A stretch of DNA of 64,000 nucleotides from Isoetes taiwanensis (GCA_021234155.1 JAJEKV010000003.1:28503166-28567165), one strand, 5' to 3'; shown: positions 1-12,174, counted from the first letter of the stretch. Numbers and translations are program-made. Notes: a model not told the origin generated them from the sequence alone.

Positions 1-79
1 GACCGTGCTCTAACCACTTTGGGGGGGGCGATGCTTTATGGTGGCCTCGTTTTTTTTTCGAACGTGATATTTTGCAAGC

Positions 80-780
80 TTCATTACAAGGTCGAAGACC
101 GTTACATTCAACCGGCCATCTAGGCAAACTCTCCCCGTGCAAGTTGATAATCAAGAGGAACATGTAGAGATATTGGCTAGCTCAGATGAAGATGACAGAG
201 TCATGTACACTGGCCCCAGACGCACAGCACAACAAGTTGCTCGAAAGTATCCGGTTCAGTCCTCGAGATTGAGAAAGGAATGCTCATAGCTGTCCCGGTG
301 ATAATGATGAGTCTGGGAAGCCGTTCTGGCTAGCTAAAGTACTGGAGGTAACAAGAGAGGATGGAATTCCCACTCAACTAAAAGTGCACTGGATGAGAAC
401 AAATGCTGCCAGTGCTTTCAGTGGGAGTTATACTTTGGAGATGGTAAAAACAGGAGTGGGAAAGAGAGCAAAGTCCAAAGCAAGTACTGCTGTCATAGAT
501 CTATCTGAAGTGAAGGTTCTTGCATATGACTTTGTTCTCGATTGCCGCTAATAAGTTACGTATGGTCACTCAAACTTTAATAAGGTCAAAGATGTGGATT
601 AGACAAACAACCTAGAAAGGTGGCCAAAAAAAGATGATGATGAGGACTCACTTGTAGACAAAGTGAGGAAGAAGATCGCTCGAGTACATCCAGTTTTGAG
701 AGTGAAGCTGAGGATGAAGGCTCAAGTGATCAGGGATTAAATGAGTCGGAGGATGAGATGCATCCTGATCTTGCTGCAAA
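80..780 (+). pseudogene. Decayed gene fragment encoding an acidic protein, family not recognised
   Basis: Two consecutive reading frames look coding. The first runs to a stop near 290 and contains the acidic stretch ILASSDEDDRVMYTGPRRTA. The second, one frame over, runs from about 273 to 551 and contains KPFWLAKVLEV followed by LKVHWMR, then ends in a stop. The switch near 270-290 suggests a frameshift or a lost short intron. A third stretch at 660-780 encodes a very acidic Ser/Glu/Asp tail (SEEEDRSSTSSFESEAEDEG). The 'PFWLAKV...VHW' spacing resembles small Tudor/BAH-like folds seen in plant transposon-associated proteins, but I cannot name the family. No start codon context is visible and the left end may continue outside the window. 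Confidence 0.4.
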
Positions 781-990
781 ATGTAAGTTTGTCCGATGAC
801 TCAAACATCTGTCAAAATGTTCTATATTTTTGACAATTTTGTTCATAATTTTGTACAATTTTCACAACCATGAATATATCACTTCTTTGTCACTCTATTA
901 CCCTTGCTATTTTTTTAATTGCCCCTTTTTTGCTACACTTTATAAAAGTAATTATTTTTTGTTCTAGTTTAGGAGGATGAAAATTGCTAT

Positions 991-1858
991 TTGAAATTTT
1001 TGCATGAAAGTTATGTTCAATCAACCCCTCAAAAATGGTACCTAAATTACTTAAATTGTCACACCTGTCACAAAAAAATCTTAAAAATGGACTTTTTTAA
1101 GGGAATTTTAGGGAATCTTTCAAAGATTCCTTTTGAAGTGCGTTTCCAGCAAATAAGTGCGTTTCATTTTAAACTTTGTTTGTTGCATAATGCGTGCAAA
1201 ACTGGCGATTTGGTCATGGTTGAACTATTGCTTCAGTTTGGGGCAAAGCTGGACGTACATAATGCACACGGTCGGACGCCCCTCCACTATGTCATTCTTT
1301 ACGGGAAAATTTCCGTCAAACTGCTGTTGACTAGGTAGGTGTATCTTTGATTGCCCAGTTTACTTCCTTCAGGGATATTAACGATTTCCATATACGCTTG
1401 TAGAGGAGCTAGCCTTTTCCTTTATCGATAAACGTGGCAGAAAAACTATGGATATAGCAAGTCAGTCGGGGGCTGTAGCTGACGAAGAACTTTTAGGCGA
1501 GTCTAATGCTGTTGTTTCATCCCCTTCTTTGTTTCCGTTGCTTTACAATTCCTCTGTTTCTACATGTGATGAAATGCTTAGCATTGATATCAGTTCATGT
1601 AACAGATTTAGCTCCTGTTCTGATATGTATTTGGAAGAATTTTTATGTGAAACAATAATAGGTGATAGGGACTTATTAGAAAAAGATGGGGTTTCAGAGA
1701 TTTTAGTTGAAACAAGACTGGTACAAGAGGATTTTTCTGAGGTTCTAGATGATCTGAGACTAGCAGAAAGAGATGATTTTGCTGATCATTCTCCTCTGAT
1801 GCTTTGGTTTCAGATGCTTCCCAGTGTTCTTTCCCATGTATATCCCATGCATATTTGA
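991..1858 (+). CDS. Ankyrin-repeat gene fragment, probably two exons
   Basis: The first open stretch (991-1338) encodes an ankyrin repeat near residues 62-115: LHNACKTGDLVMVELLL, then GAKLDVHNAHGRTPLHY, both classic ankyrin signatures. It stops at a TAG overlapping a GTAGGT donor near 1336. The second stretch is open upstream of the ATG at 1448 and reads FIDKRGRKTMDIASQSG, another ankyrin-type helix, after candidate acceptors near 1370 and 1402. An intron of roughly 40-70 bp is therefore likely, although one acceptor choice leaves an in-frame stop and the other a frame mismatch. Downstream the protein becomes Ser- and acid-rich with no domain I recognise. A frame change near 1854 continues with FDVEEVVDAIVNEM. 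It is either a partial gene with more introns or a decaying copy. Confidence 0.5.
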
Positions 1859-2924
1859 CGTTGAAGAAGTTGTAGACGCCATTGTTAATGAGATGTCTAC
1901 TACAAATACTTCATGCATAGAGATTTTGTTCCAGGGACGTTTTGTGCTGAACAGGGCTGCAGCGACATGCTGAACAGGAAATTCGGAATGGATGTTTGTA
2001 GCTCTGCAAAGGCGGAGAAACTTTTTTGAAATAATCTTATCTTGCCTGATGTTTCTATCTTGCCAGATGCCATGGCATTGCAGAATCCTGTCGGCTATGG
2101 ATATGGAGCATGTGTCCAACGGCTTGGTTCCTTCGCATTTGCAGCTACAATGTTTATGCAGCGACGCTTCTATATGTGTCAAGTTTTAATTCTCCTCTTA
2201 CTTCATCGTTTTGAAGCTTCTCTGTGAATCATGCTAGCTTTCTTCTCATTTCGAGGATTTCAATTTAGCTTGAGGTTATGGTGCTATTGTAAACTTGAAG
2301 GACATCCAAGTCTTGATCTATTAGGTTCTCTTACAGAAGCAGTTTATGAGAGGTTTATGCACAGGTTTTGAACACGTGTCTATTGCACTGTCATTTGCCA
2401 AGATCTTTTTGTATGGTATTTGATTATGGTTCACATATTTGAATAGCTGGTAGTTTCCCACGGTATTTACATAGTTTCATTTTCATGCTGGCATGGTCAT
2501 CACTGCAGTAGAAAACCATTTTATTTTTGATGTACCATCTACAACGTGCTCCACTTTGACAGGTTTCCAGGCCTGTTACTTTTTGTTGATACACCCTTGA
2601 ACTGGTTTCCAAGTTTGTTAATTTTGCAGAAACATGGCTTCATTGGGAGATTTTGTAACTTTTGTTACTTTTATTTGGAATGTCGATTGTGAATTTGCCT
2701 TTAGCCAGATTTGGAAGTGGATAATTTTGTGGAGCAAAATCCTTTATGAATTGTCCAGTAGCACATGACTTGGTCTATGGTTTTTGTCAGTAACATTGAA
2801 AGTTTAGTTCTTAGCACTGCCAAATTTTGTGGTTACATCTCCATTTCTTGGATTGGAAGCTCTTTGATCTTTTTCAGAAAGTTTATTTTTACAGAAATAT
2901 TGCTTCACATAGGAGGTTTCGTGA

Positions 2925-3018
2925 ATTCATGCTGCTCCAATTTTGCTTCGTCAAAGTGAGAATTGGGACCGGTTTATCAATTTGAGTGCTTCTGACTATC
3001 CCCTTATTCCACAGGATG
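2925..3018 (+). CDS. Exon of a glycosyltransferase family 14 (core-2/I-branching) protein
   Basis: The frame reads HAAPILLRQSENWDRFINLS followed by ASDYPLIPQD. This is the conserved 'WDWFINLSASDYPL' block of plant GT14 enzymes, the Golgi glucuronosyltransferases of the GLCAT14 type that extend arabinogalactan glycans. A stop lies just upstream of the block and a consensus donor (GATG|GTAAGT) follows it, so this looks like one exon of a split gene. I could not find the flanking exons (N-terminal signal anchor, later catalytic exons) in the window. It is therefore an isolated exon, either captured or left over from a degraded gene. The family call is firm; activity is not implied. Confidence 0.65.
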
Positions 3019-4530
3019 GTAAGTTAGTAAAGATGCATCAGTTTCTTTTTTATTCCGAGTTTTTCTTTCTAATGATGTCAAATTGTTGTTTGCTCTTTGA
3101 TCGCTCCATGTCTTCTAGCATTTCAAGTGTTTGGTGCCAAGTTATTGTTTCCTCTTTGATATGTGCCTTTGCCAAGGGATTCAGGAATGATTCAATGTCT
3201 ATAGAATATGCACTTACTGCATGATACAAGGGTTTCTGTTTGTTCATTCTCATGTATATAAAGTTGTCATGAATCATAAATCATATATGCCACTACTTAT
3301 TGCCATATTTGCTCCTAATGGTATGGTGGTTGAGGAGACCACAATGACTCCCACATTTTGTATTTCTAGCTGTGTAATATGCCATGAATATGCCAGTTGT
3401 GCATAAATTTTGTTCATGTTGTAACTTTGGGGATTAGAACCCAATGTGCCGGTGTGCAAAACAGCAGAGTGCTGCATAGAAGGTCCAAAGACATCTGATC
3501 CCAATAAGTTTTTATGCTATGTGTGTAATCGTGTTATACTAGAAAATGCAACAGTTTGAGCTGGTGCTGTTAGTGGCCTTGCAAAACTTGGATTTTATGT
3601 GGTGTCATTGAGGTTATGTAAATCGTTGTCACTTTTGTTTATGTTGGTTTGTCCTTTCCACCTGTCAATGATTCTGCTAAGTTTTCAGCAGCACATGCAT
3701 AGTCCAGTCAGGTTAGTTCCACGGTTTGCCAGTATTTTGTGCAACAAATAAGTTGTTTATGTGCACTAGCCACTAGGTTTACCTTTAAAAGTTGGGGTCA
3801 GTTCAAAGTCGACAAACATGGACAGGTCATAATTTCGACTGACTACGACTGCTGCACACAGTAGCATTCCTGTAACTTGTTAATCTCAACTTTGTTGTTT
3901 ATCTGTATGAGCTTATAGACGGGAGTTGGAAGGTTGGATAAAATTGAACCTCAAGCTGCCTAACTTTGAAAAACACAAGTAGACACGTTGGTTGGTAAGG
4001 GAGTAAAACATGCCATAACTACTGGGAAATTCTTAAAGAGAAATAGTCTCCTATGGGGTAAATATGATAATTGAAACGTAAATTTTTGTCTAAACCTAAG
4101 TGGGGTTATAACAATATGCCATAAATACAGAAGAGTTGGTATGCACAGAAACAATGTGTAGGCCTGTAAATAAGCTTGCCCAGTTGAAATGCGCTTCGCT
4201 AAAAGGCTAGTCACAACTTGCTCTTATGTAATCGCTACTTATGTGTTGTTGCAAGTAAAACTTCTCTCTAGATTTGGTTATCCTAGGATAAATCGACATG
4301 CAAACTCTATCATCTCCGAGAAGTTAAGGATATAATGGCTCGGGGAAAAACTTTTGCAACTTGGTAGAATGTTGTGTCTCCATATGCATTATGCTTTGCC
4401 TTTCAGGGTAAATTATTTTATGACTTTAGGTTGCATGGATTAGGTCACCTTTTGTAGATCAATGACCTTGGAGAACAATAAGAAATGTACAATTCATAGT
4501 ATGATTGTTTTTTGAAGTCCAAACTTATAG
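3019..4530. other. Gene-poor AT-rich stretch
   Basis: Only short open frames without recognisable domains occur here. I see no repeats, RNA genes or splice-supported exons. If the GT14 exon belongs to a real gene, this could be its downstream intron. Confidence 0.4.
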
Positions 4531-4770
4531 TGGTCATTTGGAGTGCTCGTCTAAGACAATCCTAGATCGTTCATTGGAGTACCCCATTCTTCTTTGTTCT
4601 TACCCCCTTATAGTGGTCATTTGGAGTGCGCGTCCAAGACATCCTAGATTGTTCATTGGAGTACCCTTCACGTTCCCTCCATAAGTCTTGCGCTATTTGA
4701 ATGGTTGGGTCTAGATTGTTCATTGGAGTACCCTTCACTTTCCCTCCATAATCAAGTCTTGCGTTTACAG
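4531..4770. repeat. Imperfect tandem repeats, units of about 70-85 bp
   Basis: The phrase TGGTCATTTGGAGTGC followed by a 'tcctagat-gttcattggagtaccc' block occurs at 4531 and 4614, and the second half recurs from about 4710. The three partial units differ by small indels. Confidence 0.7.
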
Positions 4771-5066
4771 ACTTAAACTTCTTGGATTTCATTAAGACTA
4801 TTACAAGTAATTTGAATGGTTGGGTTTGCGGATTTAGAGGTGATACAAAAAGCCAAATGTTTCAAATCATAAATGTGCACCATGGGACATTGGGTCTTAC
4901 CTTTTTTGGCTTTTTGTTTCCTTATCACCAATTTCTTTTTTCTAGCCTCTTTGTATTTCCTAAGCTATAAATAGTTGTGAGTGGAAGACTCTTTTATGGA
5001 TGTCCTGTTTTGATTTAAGTATTATTAGACTTTGGCTTTAGAACAATTAACCTCCCCACGGTTTGG

Positions 5067-5154
5067 ATGTAAGGAAAATTTATGGACGCGCTTTCCAAAT
5101 ATGTTACTTGATGTAAGGAAAATTTATGGATGCGCTTTCCAAATATGTTACTTG
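5067..5154. repeat. Tandem duplication of a 44-bp unit
   Basis: Units 5067-5110 and 5111-5154 both read ATGTAAGGAAAATTTATGGA and continue to TTACTTG, with one visible mismatch (C/T). Confidence 0.85.
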
Positions 5155-5266
5155 ATTCTATGATTCTATTGACAACGTGTTGCCAAATATTTGGTTGGTC
5201 TTAAGCCTTGATCCAACTTTAATCGCTCTGAAGTCACCTTGTGCCTTTAAAAAGGTAGTTTGCACA

Positions 5267-5345
5267 GTTTTTTCAAAACCTCAATGCTTATACAATGTAC
5301 ACATGACTGGGTTTTTTCAAAACCTCAATGCTTATACAATGTACA
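5267..5345. repeat. Second tandem duplication, also 44-bp period
   Basis: GTTTTTTCAAAACCTCAATG starts at 5267 and again at 5311; the copies share TTATACAATGTACA. The second copy is partial. Confidence 0.85.
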
Positions 5346-5756
5346 TGAATCATGTCTCACATGCATCCTATCTCCACATTTACACCTTAAGAACATTTCG
5401 ATTACATTTGTTCTGTGATGTTATCTTAGTCTTTGTTAGGTTGGTCAGCGAAATTCCTACCCCAAGAAATAAATTGTTCTTTTGGTCTAGTAGGTCATTG
5501 ATCTTCCATGTGCCACATCTTCATAATAGATTCCTAGAAAACCTTAAAGAATCTTATAGAATCTCTCTAAAATAGGGGTAGCCTTGATGGAATATTGGTA
5601 AACTTGAAAATCTTATAGAAACTCGGGGAATCTATTCTTGCCAACTTATGTACATTCGGCTTTGTACACTCCCTCATAGTACAAATACTTGTATATATAT
5701 ATATAAAGGTATATCATAAAACTTTGGTATATAATGTGTCTGATTCTTACATGCCC

Positions 5757-7262
5757 GGATGCCGTCCGTTTAAGGTGGGGCCAGTGAGGTGGCAGCATCA
5801 GAGCCATCCATTTCTTATGGGCATGCATGGAGGCATGCATGGGTCATGCATGGGGGCATGCACCATATTCCCGGACCGTTGGATCGAAAAGGGAGGACAA
5901 ATCCTAGCCCTTGATTTTTTGTAAAGAAGGTGCAAGGAAGGTCCCTTAAAGTAGATTTGGTGTAGCAGATCTTAGCCGTTAGATCAAAAGGTGAGCATAA
6001 ATCCTAGCCATTCACTTTTTAATATTAAATTGATTTTTTTTTTTAAAGGAGGTGAGGTGTCACCCTCATTAATAAAAAGGTAATGAGGTGGCAAAACATT
6101 TATGAGTGGACTTTCTAGGAAGCTTCCTTCTATTTAATCGCCTTCAAAGGCACGTAGCTTGCAGTAGAGGGGTCGGATGAAGGTGGGACCCACGCCATTG
6201 GATTCCTCTCGTCGAGAACGTTTTAATGAGTGGTGCTTTGACACTATTTCGTCGCAGCTGCACCCAACGTGATCGAACACTAAGAATCTTCTTGGAACCT
6301 TAGAATTTTATGGAATTGATGGTAATTTATAGGAATCTAGGGAATCTTCAGAGATCTTAGAGAATCTAGAGGAATTCCAAGAGAATCTTAAGGAATCTAA
6401 AGGGAATCCATGGGAATCTCAGGGAATCTAAAGGAATCTTTATAATACGTGGAGAATCTAGAGGAATCTTGAAGCAATCTTGGAGAATCTAGAGGAATCT
6501 TTATCGAATCTATAGGCAGGATGCCGTCCGTTTAAGGTGGGGCCAGTGAGATGGCAGCATCAGAGCCATCCATTTCTTATGGGCATGCATGGAGGCATAC
6601 ATGGGTCATGCATGGGGGCATGCACCACATTCCCGGACCGTTGGATCGAAAAGGGAGGATAAATCCTAGCCCTTGATTTTTTGTAAAGAAGGTGCAAGGA
6701 AAATCCCTTAAAGTAGATTTGGTGTAGCAGATCTTAGCCAGTAGATCAAAAGGTGAGCATAAATCCTAGCCATTCACTTTTTAATATTAGATTGATTTTT
6801 TTTTTAAAGGAGGTGAGGTGTCACCCTCATTAATAAAAAGGTAATGAGGTGGCAAAACATTTATGAGTGAACTTTCTAGGAAGCTTTCTTCCATTTAATC
6901 GCCTTCAAAAGCACGTAGCTTGCAGTAGAGGGGTCGGATGAAGGTAGAACCCACGCCATTGGATTCCTCTCGTCGAGAGCGTTTCAATGAGTGGTGTTTT
7001 GACACTATTTCGTCGCAGCTGCAGCCAACATGATCGAACACTAAGAATCTTCTTGGAACCTTAGAATTTTATGGAATTGATGGTAATTTATAGGAATCTA
7101 GGGAATCTTCAGAGATCTTAGAGAATCTAGAGGAATTCCAAGAGAATTTTAGGGAATCTAAAGGGAATCCATGGGAATCTCAGGGAATCTAAAGGAATCT
7201 TTATAATACGTGGAGAATCTAGAGGAATCTTGAAGCAATCTTGGAGAATCTAGAGGAATCTT
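5757..7262. repeat. Large tandem duplication, 762-bp period
   Basis: GGATGCCGTCCGTTTAAGG begins at 5757 and again at 6519. The copies stay alignable through the GGGCATGCATGG palindromic stretch, a CCGGACCGTTGGATCG motif, and into the GAATCT-rich part. They differ by scattered substitutions and a few single-base indels. Each unit starts unique and ends in GAATCT words, so the duplicated unit included the edge of the satellite array. Confidence 0.9.
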
Positions 7263-8310
7263 TGTAGAATCTATAGGAATCTCAGCAGAATCTTTGGGAA
7301 TCACAAGGAATCTCAAGAGAATCTTTGGAAAATCAAAGGGAATCGTCCTAAAATCTTTGAGTAACTAGGTTAATCTTGATGGAATTCTGAAGAATCTTTG
7401 TAAAATCATAAGAATGTAGGGGAATCTTTGTAGAATCTTAAGAAATCTAAGGGAAGGCAAAGGGGATCTAGAAGAATCTTCATAGAATCTCTAGGAATCT
7501 AGCAGATCTACATAGAATCTTGGAGAATCTAAAGAATCTTTGGGAAGTAAGAGAATGTTTATAAAATCTTTAAGAATCTTGATAGAATCTTGGATAATCT
7601 AAGGAAATCTTCATATAATCTAGGGGAATCTTGGGGAATCTATAGGAATCACGAGAAAATCTTTGAAAATCCAAGGGAATCTTTATAGAATCTTTAAGAA
7701 TCTAGAGGAATCTTGATGGAATCATGTAAAGTCTAAGGGAATCTTCATATAATCTTAGAGAATCTAGAGGAATCTTAAGAGAATCTTTGGGAAATTAAGG
7801 GAATCTTTGGGAATTTAAAGGAATCTTCTAAAAGCTTTGAGAATCTAGTGAAATCATGATGGAATCTTGGAGAATCATGGAGAATCTTCCTATAATCTAA
7901 AGGAATCTAGGAGAATCTTCATCAAGTCTTGGAGAATTTAGTAGAATCTTGGGGAATCTAGGGAAATCTTCATAGAATCTAGGGAAATCTCTATAGAATC
8001 TTGGAGAATCTAGGGGAATCTTTGTACAATCTGAAGGAATCTCAAGAGAATCTGAAGGAATCTATGAGAATATCAAGAGAACTTCTCTGAATCTAGGGAA
8101 ATATAAGGAAATTTAGAGGAAATCTTGGAGAATCTAGGAGAATCTACGTAGAATCTTGAGGAATCTTGGGATAATCTTTGGAAATCTAGGAGAATCTAAA
8201 CAAAATCTATGTGAACATAGGAGATCTAAGGGAATCTTCGTAAAATCTTTGAGAATCTAAGAGAATCTTGATAGAATCATAAAGAATCGAGGGGAATGGT
8301 TATAGAATCT
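6290..8310. repeat. GAATCT-word array (degenerate satellite)
   Basis: About 2 kb consists largely of the word GAATCT spaced every 10-20 bp within variants of 'ctagaggaatcttgatggaatc'. A few words also occur at 5520-5630. No fixed higher-order period is obvious after the 762-bp duplication ends. Near-identical sequence borders the block on both sides: TTGTACACTCCCTCATAGTA occurs at about 5663 and again at about 8347, each followed by an AT run. This suggests the array and its flanks form one repeated unit. No coding capacity. Confidence 0.85.
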
Positions 8311-8879
8311 TCATTGAATGATGCTGCATTGGCTTTCGGTCGAATTTGTACACTCCCTCATAGTATAAAAACTTGTATATATATATAGACATTTTATTAT
8401 ATTATGAGGTTTCCATGACTACAGAAAGCATCTTACTTTATCCCCATTTTATATATGATAGTGGCTGCTGAATCCTCTTAAAATCATGCCCCCAGGGGTC
8501 TTTGTTACATTAGACATGATCTATTCCCATCTATTCCCATAAGACATAAGCAACTTGCTCTATTCCCATTTTGTGCATGATAGTGGCTAGAGCGAAGGCT
8601 AGTAAATGGGCAGGTTAGAAATAACCTGTGAATTTGTTGTATATTCGGAACTGAGACCTAGTAAGGATGTCCATAGTATGGCTTGGAGGTTTGCATTAGT
8701 GTATGATCCTAGGGACAGGGTCACCATGTATAAAAACCTTAGTGGTAAAATGTCTTTTTAAGTTTAAGTTGTTGCACAAATGTAACAAATTAAATGGTGA
8801 TATGAACATATTGAATTTCGCATTTACATAAAAGGAAAATTGGCAGCGTGAATTAGGTCTGGGCCTTCTCTGTAACCTA

Positions 8880-9349
8880 ATATTCTCACGATGCAAGGAG
8901 ATGTGTTCTTAGCCGATCGGATTTGCAAGAGCTGGCAGCAATACGGTCTATACATCAGCGGCCAGATGGTGATGATCGGATTCATAGCTTGACATGACTG
9001 TGTTTATATTCGGCAGAGATACATAATAGAAAATTCGTCGCCTTGTATTGCCGTGTTTGCCCGGTTATGCTTTGATTGCTTGGCTCTGTTTATGGGAAGA
9101 CGGAAGATCTTTGATCATCATAAGCCTGCAAAGGGTCTGAAACTTGTGACGATCATGAAAGCTGTCAATCTTGAAGGAGAAGGAAGTTCTGCTCATATTG
9201 TACTGGAAAAAGCTGTGGATATTCCAAGTTCTGTAGTAGGGCCTCCTGTAGAACATCTTAGTGAAGATATTACCAAAGATGTGAATCCTGCCAGCAAGCA
9301 AATGGACGAAAATGGGCCTTCCAACGAGTCAAATCAGGTTTTATATTAG
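8880..9349 (+). CDS. Unrecognised gene fragment, one or two exons
   Basis: An open stretch at about 8918-8990 reads DLQELAAIRSIHQRPDGDDR. A second, from about 9090 to 9349, reads GRRKIFDHHKPAKGL, then an acidic Ser/Pro/Asn-rich tail (residues such as SSVVGPPVEHLSEDITKD) ending just before CAG|GTTTTATAT, which could be a splice donor. I do not recognise the family. The second stretch is duplicated almost unchanged at 12185-12388, where it lacks the upstream part. Whether it is a host exon or a transposon passenger cannot be decided here. Confidence 0.35.
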
Positions 9350-9873
9350 AAAGTGGTCTTGTATATAGTTATCCTGTTATGCTAAATTTAGATCTCCTTA
9401 TTGATTCTACATGCATAGAGGCATATGGCCATCTGGCAGTGTAGATAATATGATGGATTTCATGTGTAATCTTAGAATAGATAAATCTTCTGATATTTTA
9501 GGCATCTATCATAATAGGCATCTGTTATTTATTTTTCTGCAATCTTATCTGTCTCAAATGGATGCTTTAATAGTCTCATACATTCTTATGTTCCTTAAAT
9601 AGATCCTTTAACTACTCAGACATTCCGATTTGGATTATTTAGCTGTTTAATATTTATGGGTAGTGCCCTGATTTGTTTATTCACTTTAATTGGATTGATT
9701 TTTGGGAGATATTGGCAGCTGTTTTTTGTGTTTCCCTTTATGGCATTGCATTGCAGGTTTTTATTTCCGCAGGTTTCATTTATTGTACTTAATAAAGTAT
9801 GGGGATACTTGCAGCCCCTTAGGTGACTTCCCTTTAGGCCCATCCATTAGATGATCCCAGTTCCAGAGGGAGC

Positions 9874-10515
9874 GTCCATGGCTAGGTCACAGAAAACGTT
9901 GACATTTAGGGAAAAAAAACGTTTTTTGCACGTTCGAAACTAAACCCTATAAAACGCGAAAAATACACGTATTTTTCTCTAACTTTTCCGGCCAACGTTC
10001 CGGCAACAAAAAAAGGCGACTTTTTTGAGCCATTTTTGCCCCGTTAGGATTTCCTTCTCCATTACCCATATCTTTTCCTTCTCCATTACCCATATCTCAA
10101 CAGAGTTCTTGCCAGATTTAGGTGGACAGATGTAACAGTAGGCCATTAACATCCATAAAATCTGAACTGCAAGACGATTCATGGCAGGAATCAAAAAATA
10201 TATGCCTGCACACTCTAATTTGTTTATCACACTAATTCTGTAATAAACGGTGATAAACAATGTCTATGTCAAGAGTTTCTATGTCTAAGTATGCCTAAGT
10301 TTTTGGAATTTCTCTCTCAAATCAAAGTTCTTGTCATAATGTATCAGATCTCTATGAGAATTTCTATGCAATGAAATATCATGTCTTTTTTCCGGTAAGA
10401 AATTCTGGCAGCGTTTTTTTTACGTTTTTCATTCGAAAGAAAACGTTTTTTCCACGTTTTCAAAAGGCTCAAATAAAAACCATGAAAACGATTTTTGTGA
10501 CCTAGGTCCATGGAC
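9874..10515. mobile_element. MITE-like foldback element, about 640 bp
   Basis: The left end reads GTCCATGGCTAGGTCACAG. The reverse complement of the right end reads GTCCATGGACCTAGGTCACA, the same sequence with a 2-bp insertion. Further inside, both arms carry AAAACG/CGTTTT words. No coding capacity is seen, and I could not find a convincing target-site duplication. It lies inside the 1.78-kb segment absent from the second duplication copy. A 22-bp tandem duplication (CCTTCTCCATTACCCATATC) occurs inside at 10058-10096. Confidence 0.6.
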
Positions 10516-11401
10516 TTCCTAGATTGTTCTCTCTCTCTCACTTCTAAATGTTCTGCTCCTCTTACTACTCTAGGCCAATTATTTAAGTATAAACTGTAAT
10601 TTCTCCTAAATTATCGGGCTGTAAATGTTGTTAAATGGTGAAGGGCGTTAAGCCGGATGGATCTTTAGCTTACCTGTATGTGGCTTGTGCATTTACCCTG
10701 TTTAGGCTAACTTGCATTTGGTTCCACTGCAGGTAACCAGATCTATCCCTCCATGAGGTTTTATGGTTAAGGAGTGAGCAAAGCTACTGCTCAAAGCGTC
10801 AAAGTTTTTCAGATTGGTGATATCCAAAAGCCTATTTTATGTTCTGCTTAATTTTTGTCACCTCTTAGTTGGTTGTTTGGGTATGAAACAATTTCTACTT
10901 CTTTCAAGGCATGTTTATATATAAGATCTTCATGTTAAGAAATGGTGTTTCCTTAAATATTTCTGTTATCTCGTATTGTATACAAGTTGTAAACTCAATA
11001 TATCTTATTATTGAAAACATGCAGCGTGTTAGCAGTATTGTACTGGTTATATATTTTTGTAATGGTTAAAGAGTGAATTTCTAGGTGGAAGTTGGGATCT
11101 TATAAAGTGAAAGTGTATGTTTTCTATGAATGAAAGATGCTTTATCCTCTCAATGTTTCAATGGCAAAGGTTAATAGTCTTGAACTTATTCTTTTCTGAA
11201 ACATGTCTTTTATTTCTTGGTATTTACTCTGTAAGCGTTCCTTTTTGGATCTATTCTTTATTTTGATTTGCTCCTTATCAGGGCCTAGAATTAGATTGCA
11301 CCTGTCTAGTTCTAGGATTGCAATTGAAGGTCTTATTTTTCCAAATGGAACTATAAGGCCTAAAGTCTGTTGTTTCTTATGGTCTTAAACAGGCTCGAAA
11401 G

Positions 11402-11502
11402 GCTTTTTTTTTTTATACCATCCGATGGTAGTCAGTGGGTTTTGAGCCTGGGTGGGGGTCACCCATAACCAATGGCTTAACCACTAGACCAACATCGCGA
11501 TG
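11402..11502 (-). mobile_element. tRNA-derived SINE (3' end with A tail)
   Basis: On the minus strand, TTGGTCTAGTGGTTAAG matches an RNA polymerase III A box and GGCTCAAAACCC sits where the B box is expected. The sequence ends in a run of about 11 A (11404-11414 as T on the plus strand). It does not fold as a complete tRNA, so a SINE is the better call. Confidence 0.6.
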
Positions 11503-11601
11503 ATTTTCATTACTTATTTATGTATTCATTATTATTATTTCCTTAATTAGTACGATAAGACATAGATGACGGGAATCTCATGGTAGTCGAACAACAAACC
11601 A

Positions 11602-12173
11602 TTTTTTTTTTTTTTTTGTTGAGAGCTAGATATATATTTATAAAATAAAAGGTACAATGAGACTAAAAAAAAGGAGACCCCAGAAGAGGGCCTAGCCCTC
11701 TAATTATTGGTGGCAAAGCCGCCCATATCCTCCATCCAAGAACACTTAAAATACTGATAGAACCCTTGAGAAGAACCCAATCTGTCCAGTGATTTGTCAT
11801 AATTACGGCCCCATTTCCTGATATGGGAGATTGCCATTAGCGCCACTCCATAGTTGAAGACATTTTTAATTTTGGTGGTGGAAATAGTTTGCCCACCCAG
11901 TGCAACTGAGCAACGGTGCTTCCACACTGCCCATAAGGCCAAGCATGTGATGGAGTACCCGATTTTGTCTGTATGAGCCATGCTGATCTCAGGCCAGTGT
12001 AGCTGAGCCCTGTCTAGTTGTAGAAGAGGTGCCACCCAGTCCCAAAATTCTCTCACCTTGGGGCAAAAGAACAAGTGCCCAATGGTTTCTACTTCTCCAC
12101 ATAAAAGTGGGCATTGAGTGTCTGTCACTGTTTTCCTTTTGAGCAGCCACGTTTTAGTAGCTAGGCCACAACG
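11602..12173 (-). mobile_element. LINE 3' fragment, duplication copy 1
   Basis: The minus strand ends in a poly-A tail (T run at 11602-11618). It encodes the C-terminus of a LINE ORF2 at 11700-12128: CPLLCGEVETIGHLFFCPKV, a reverse-transcriptase zinc-binding (zf-RVT) motif, then LALWAVWKHR. The 5' side is cut at 12173 by the tandem-duplication junction rather than by retrotransposition. It shares its tail and 3' flank with copy 2. Confidence 0.8.
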
Positions 12174-12174
12174 T

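Larger units (their letters stand above)
9136..12173. repeat. Segmental tandem duplication, copy 1
   Basis: Copy 1 comprises block A (9136-9774), an intervening 1.78 kb (9775-11550) and block B (11551-12173). A and B recur joined directly to each other in copy 2. A is 639 bp in both copies with about seven substitutions, so identity is near 99%. B differs mainly in the length of a poly-T run and a few bases. The duplication boundary at 12173/12175 joins the LINE interior of B to the start of A. Confidence 0.9.

Noticed and set aside
11402-11502. A tRNA gene on the minus strand
   Set aside because: The B box is degenerate, the acceptor arm is absent and an A tail follows.
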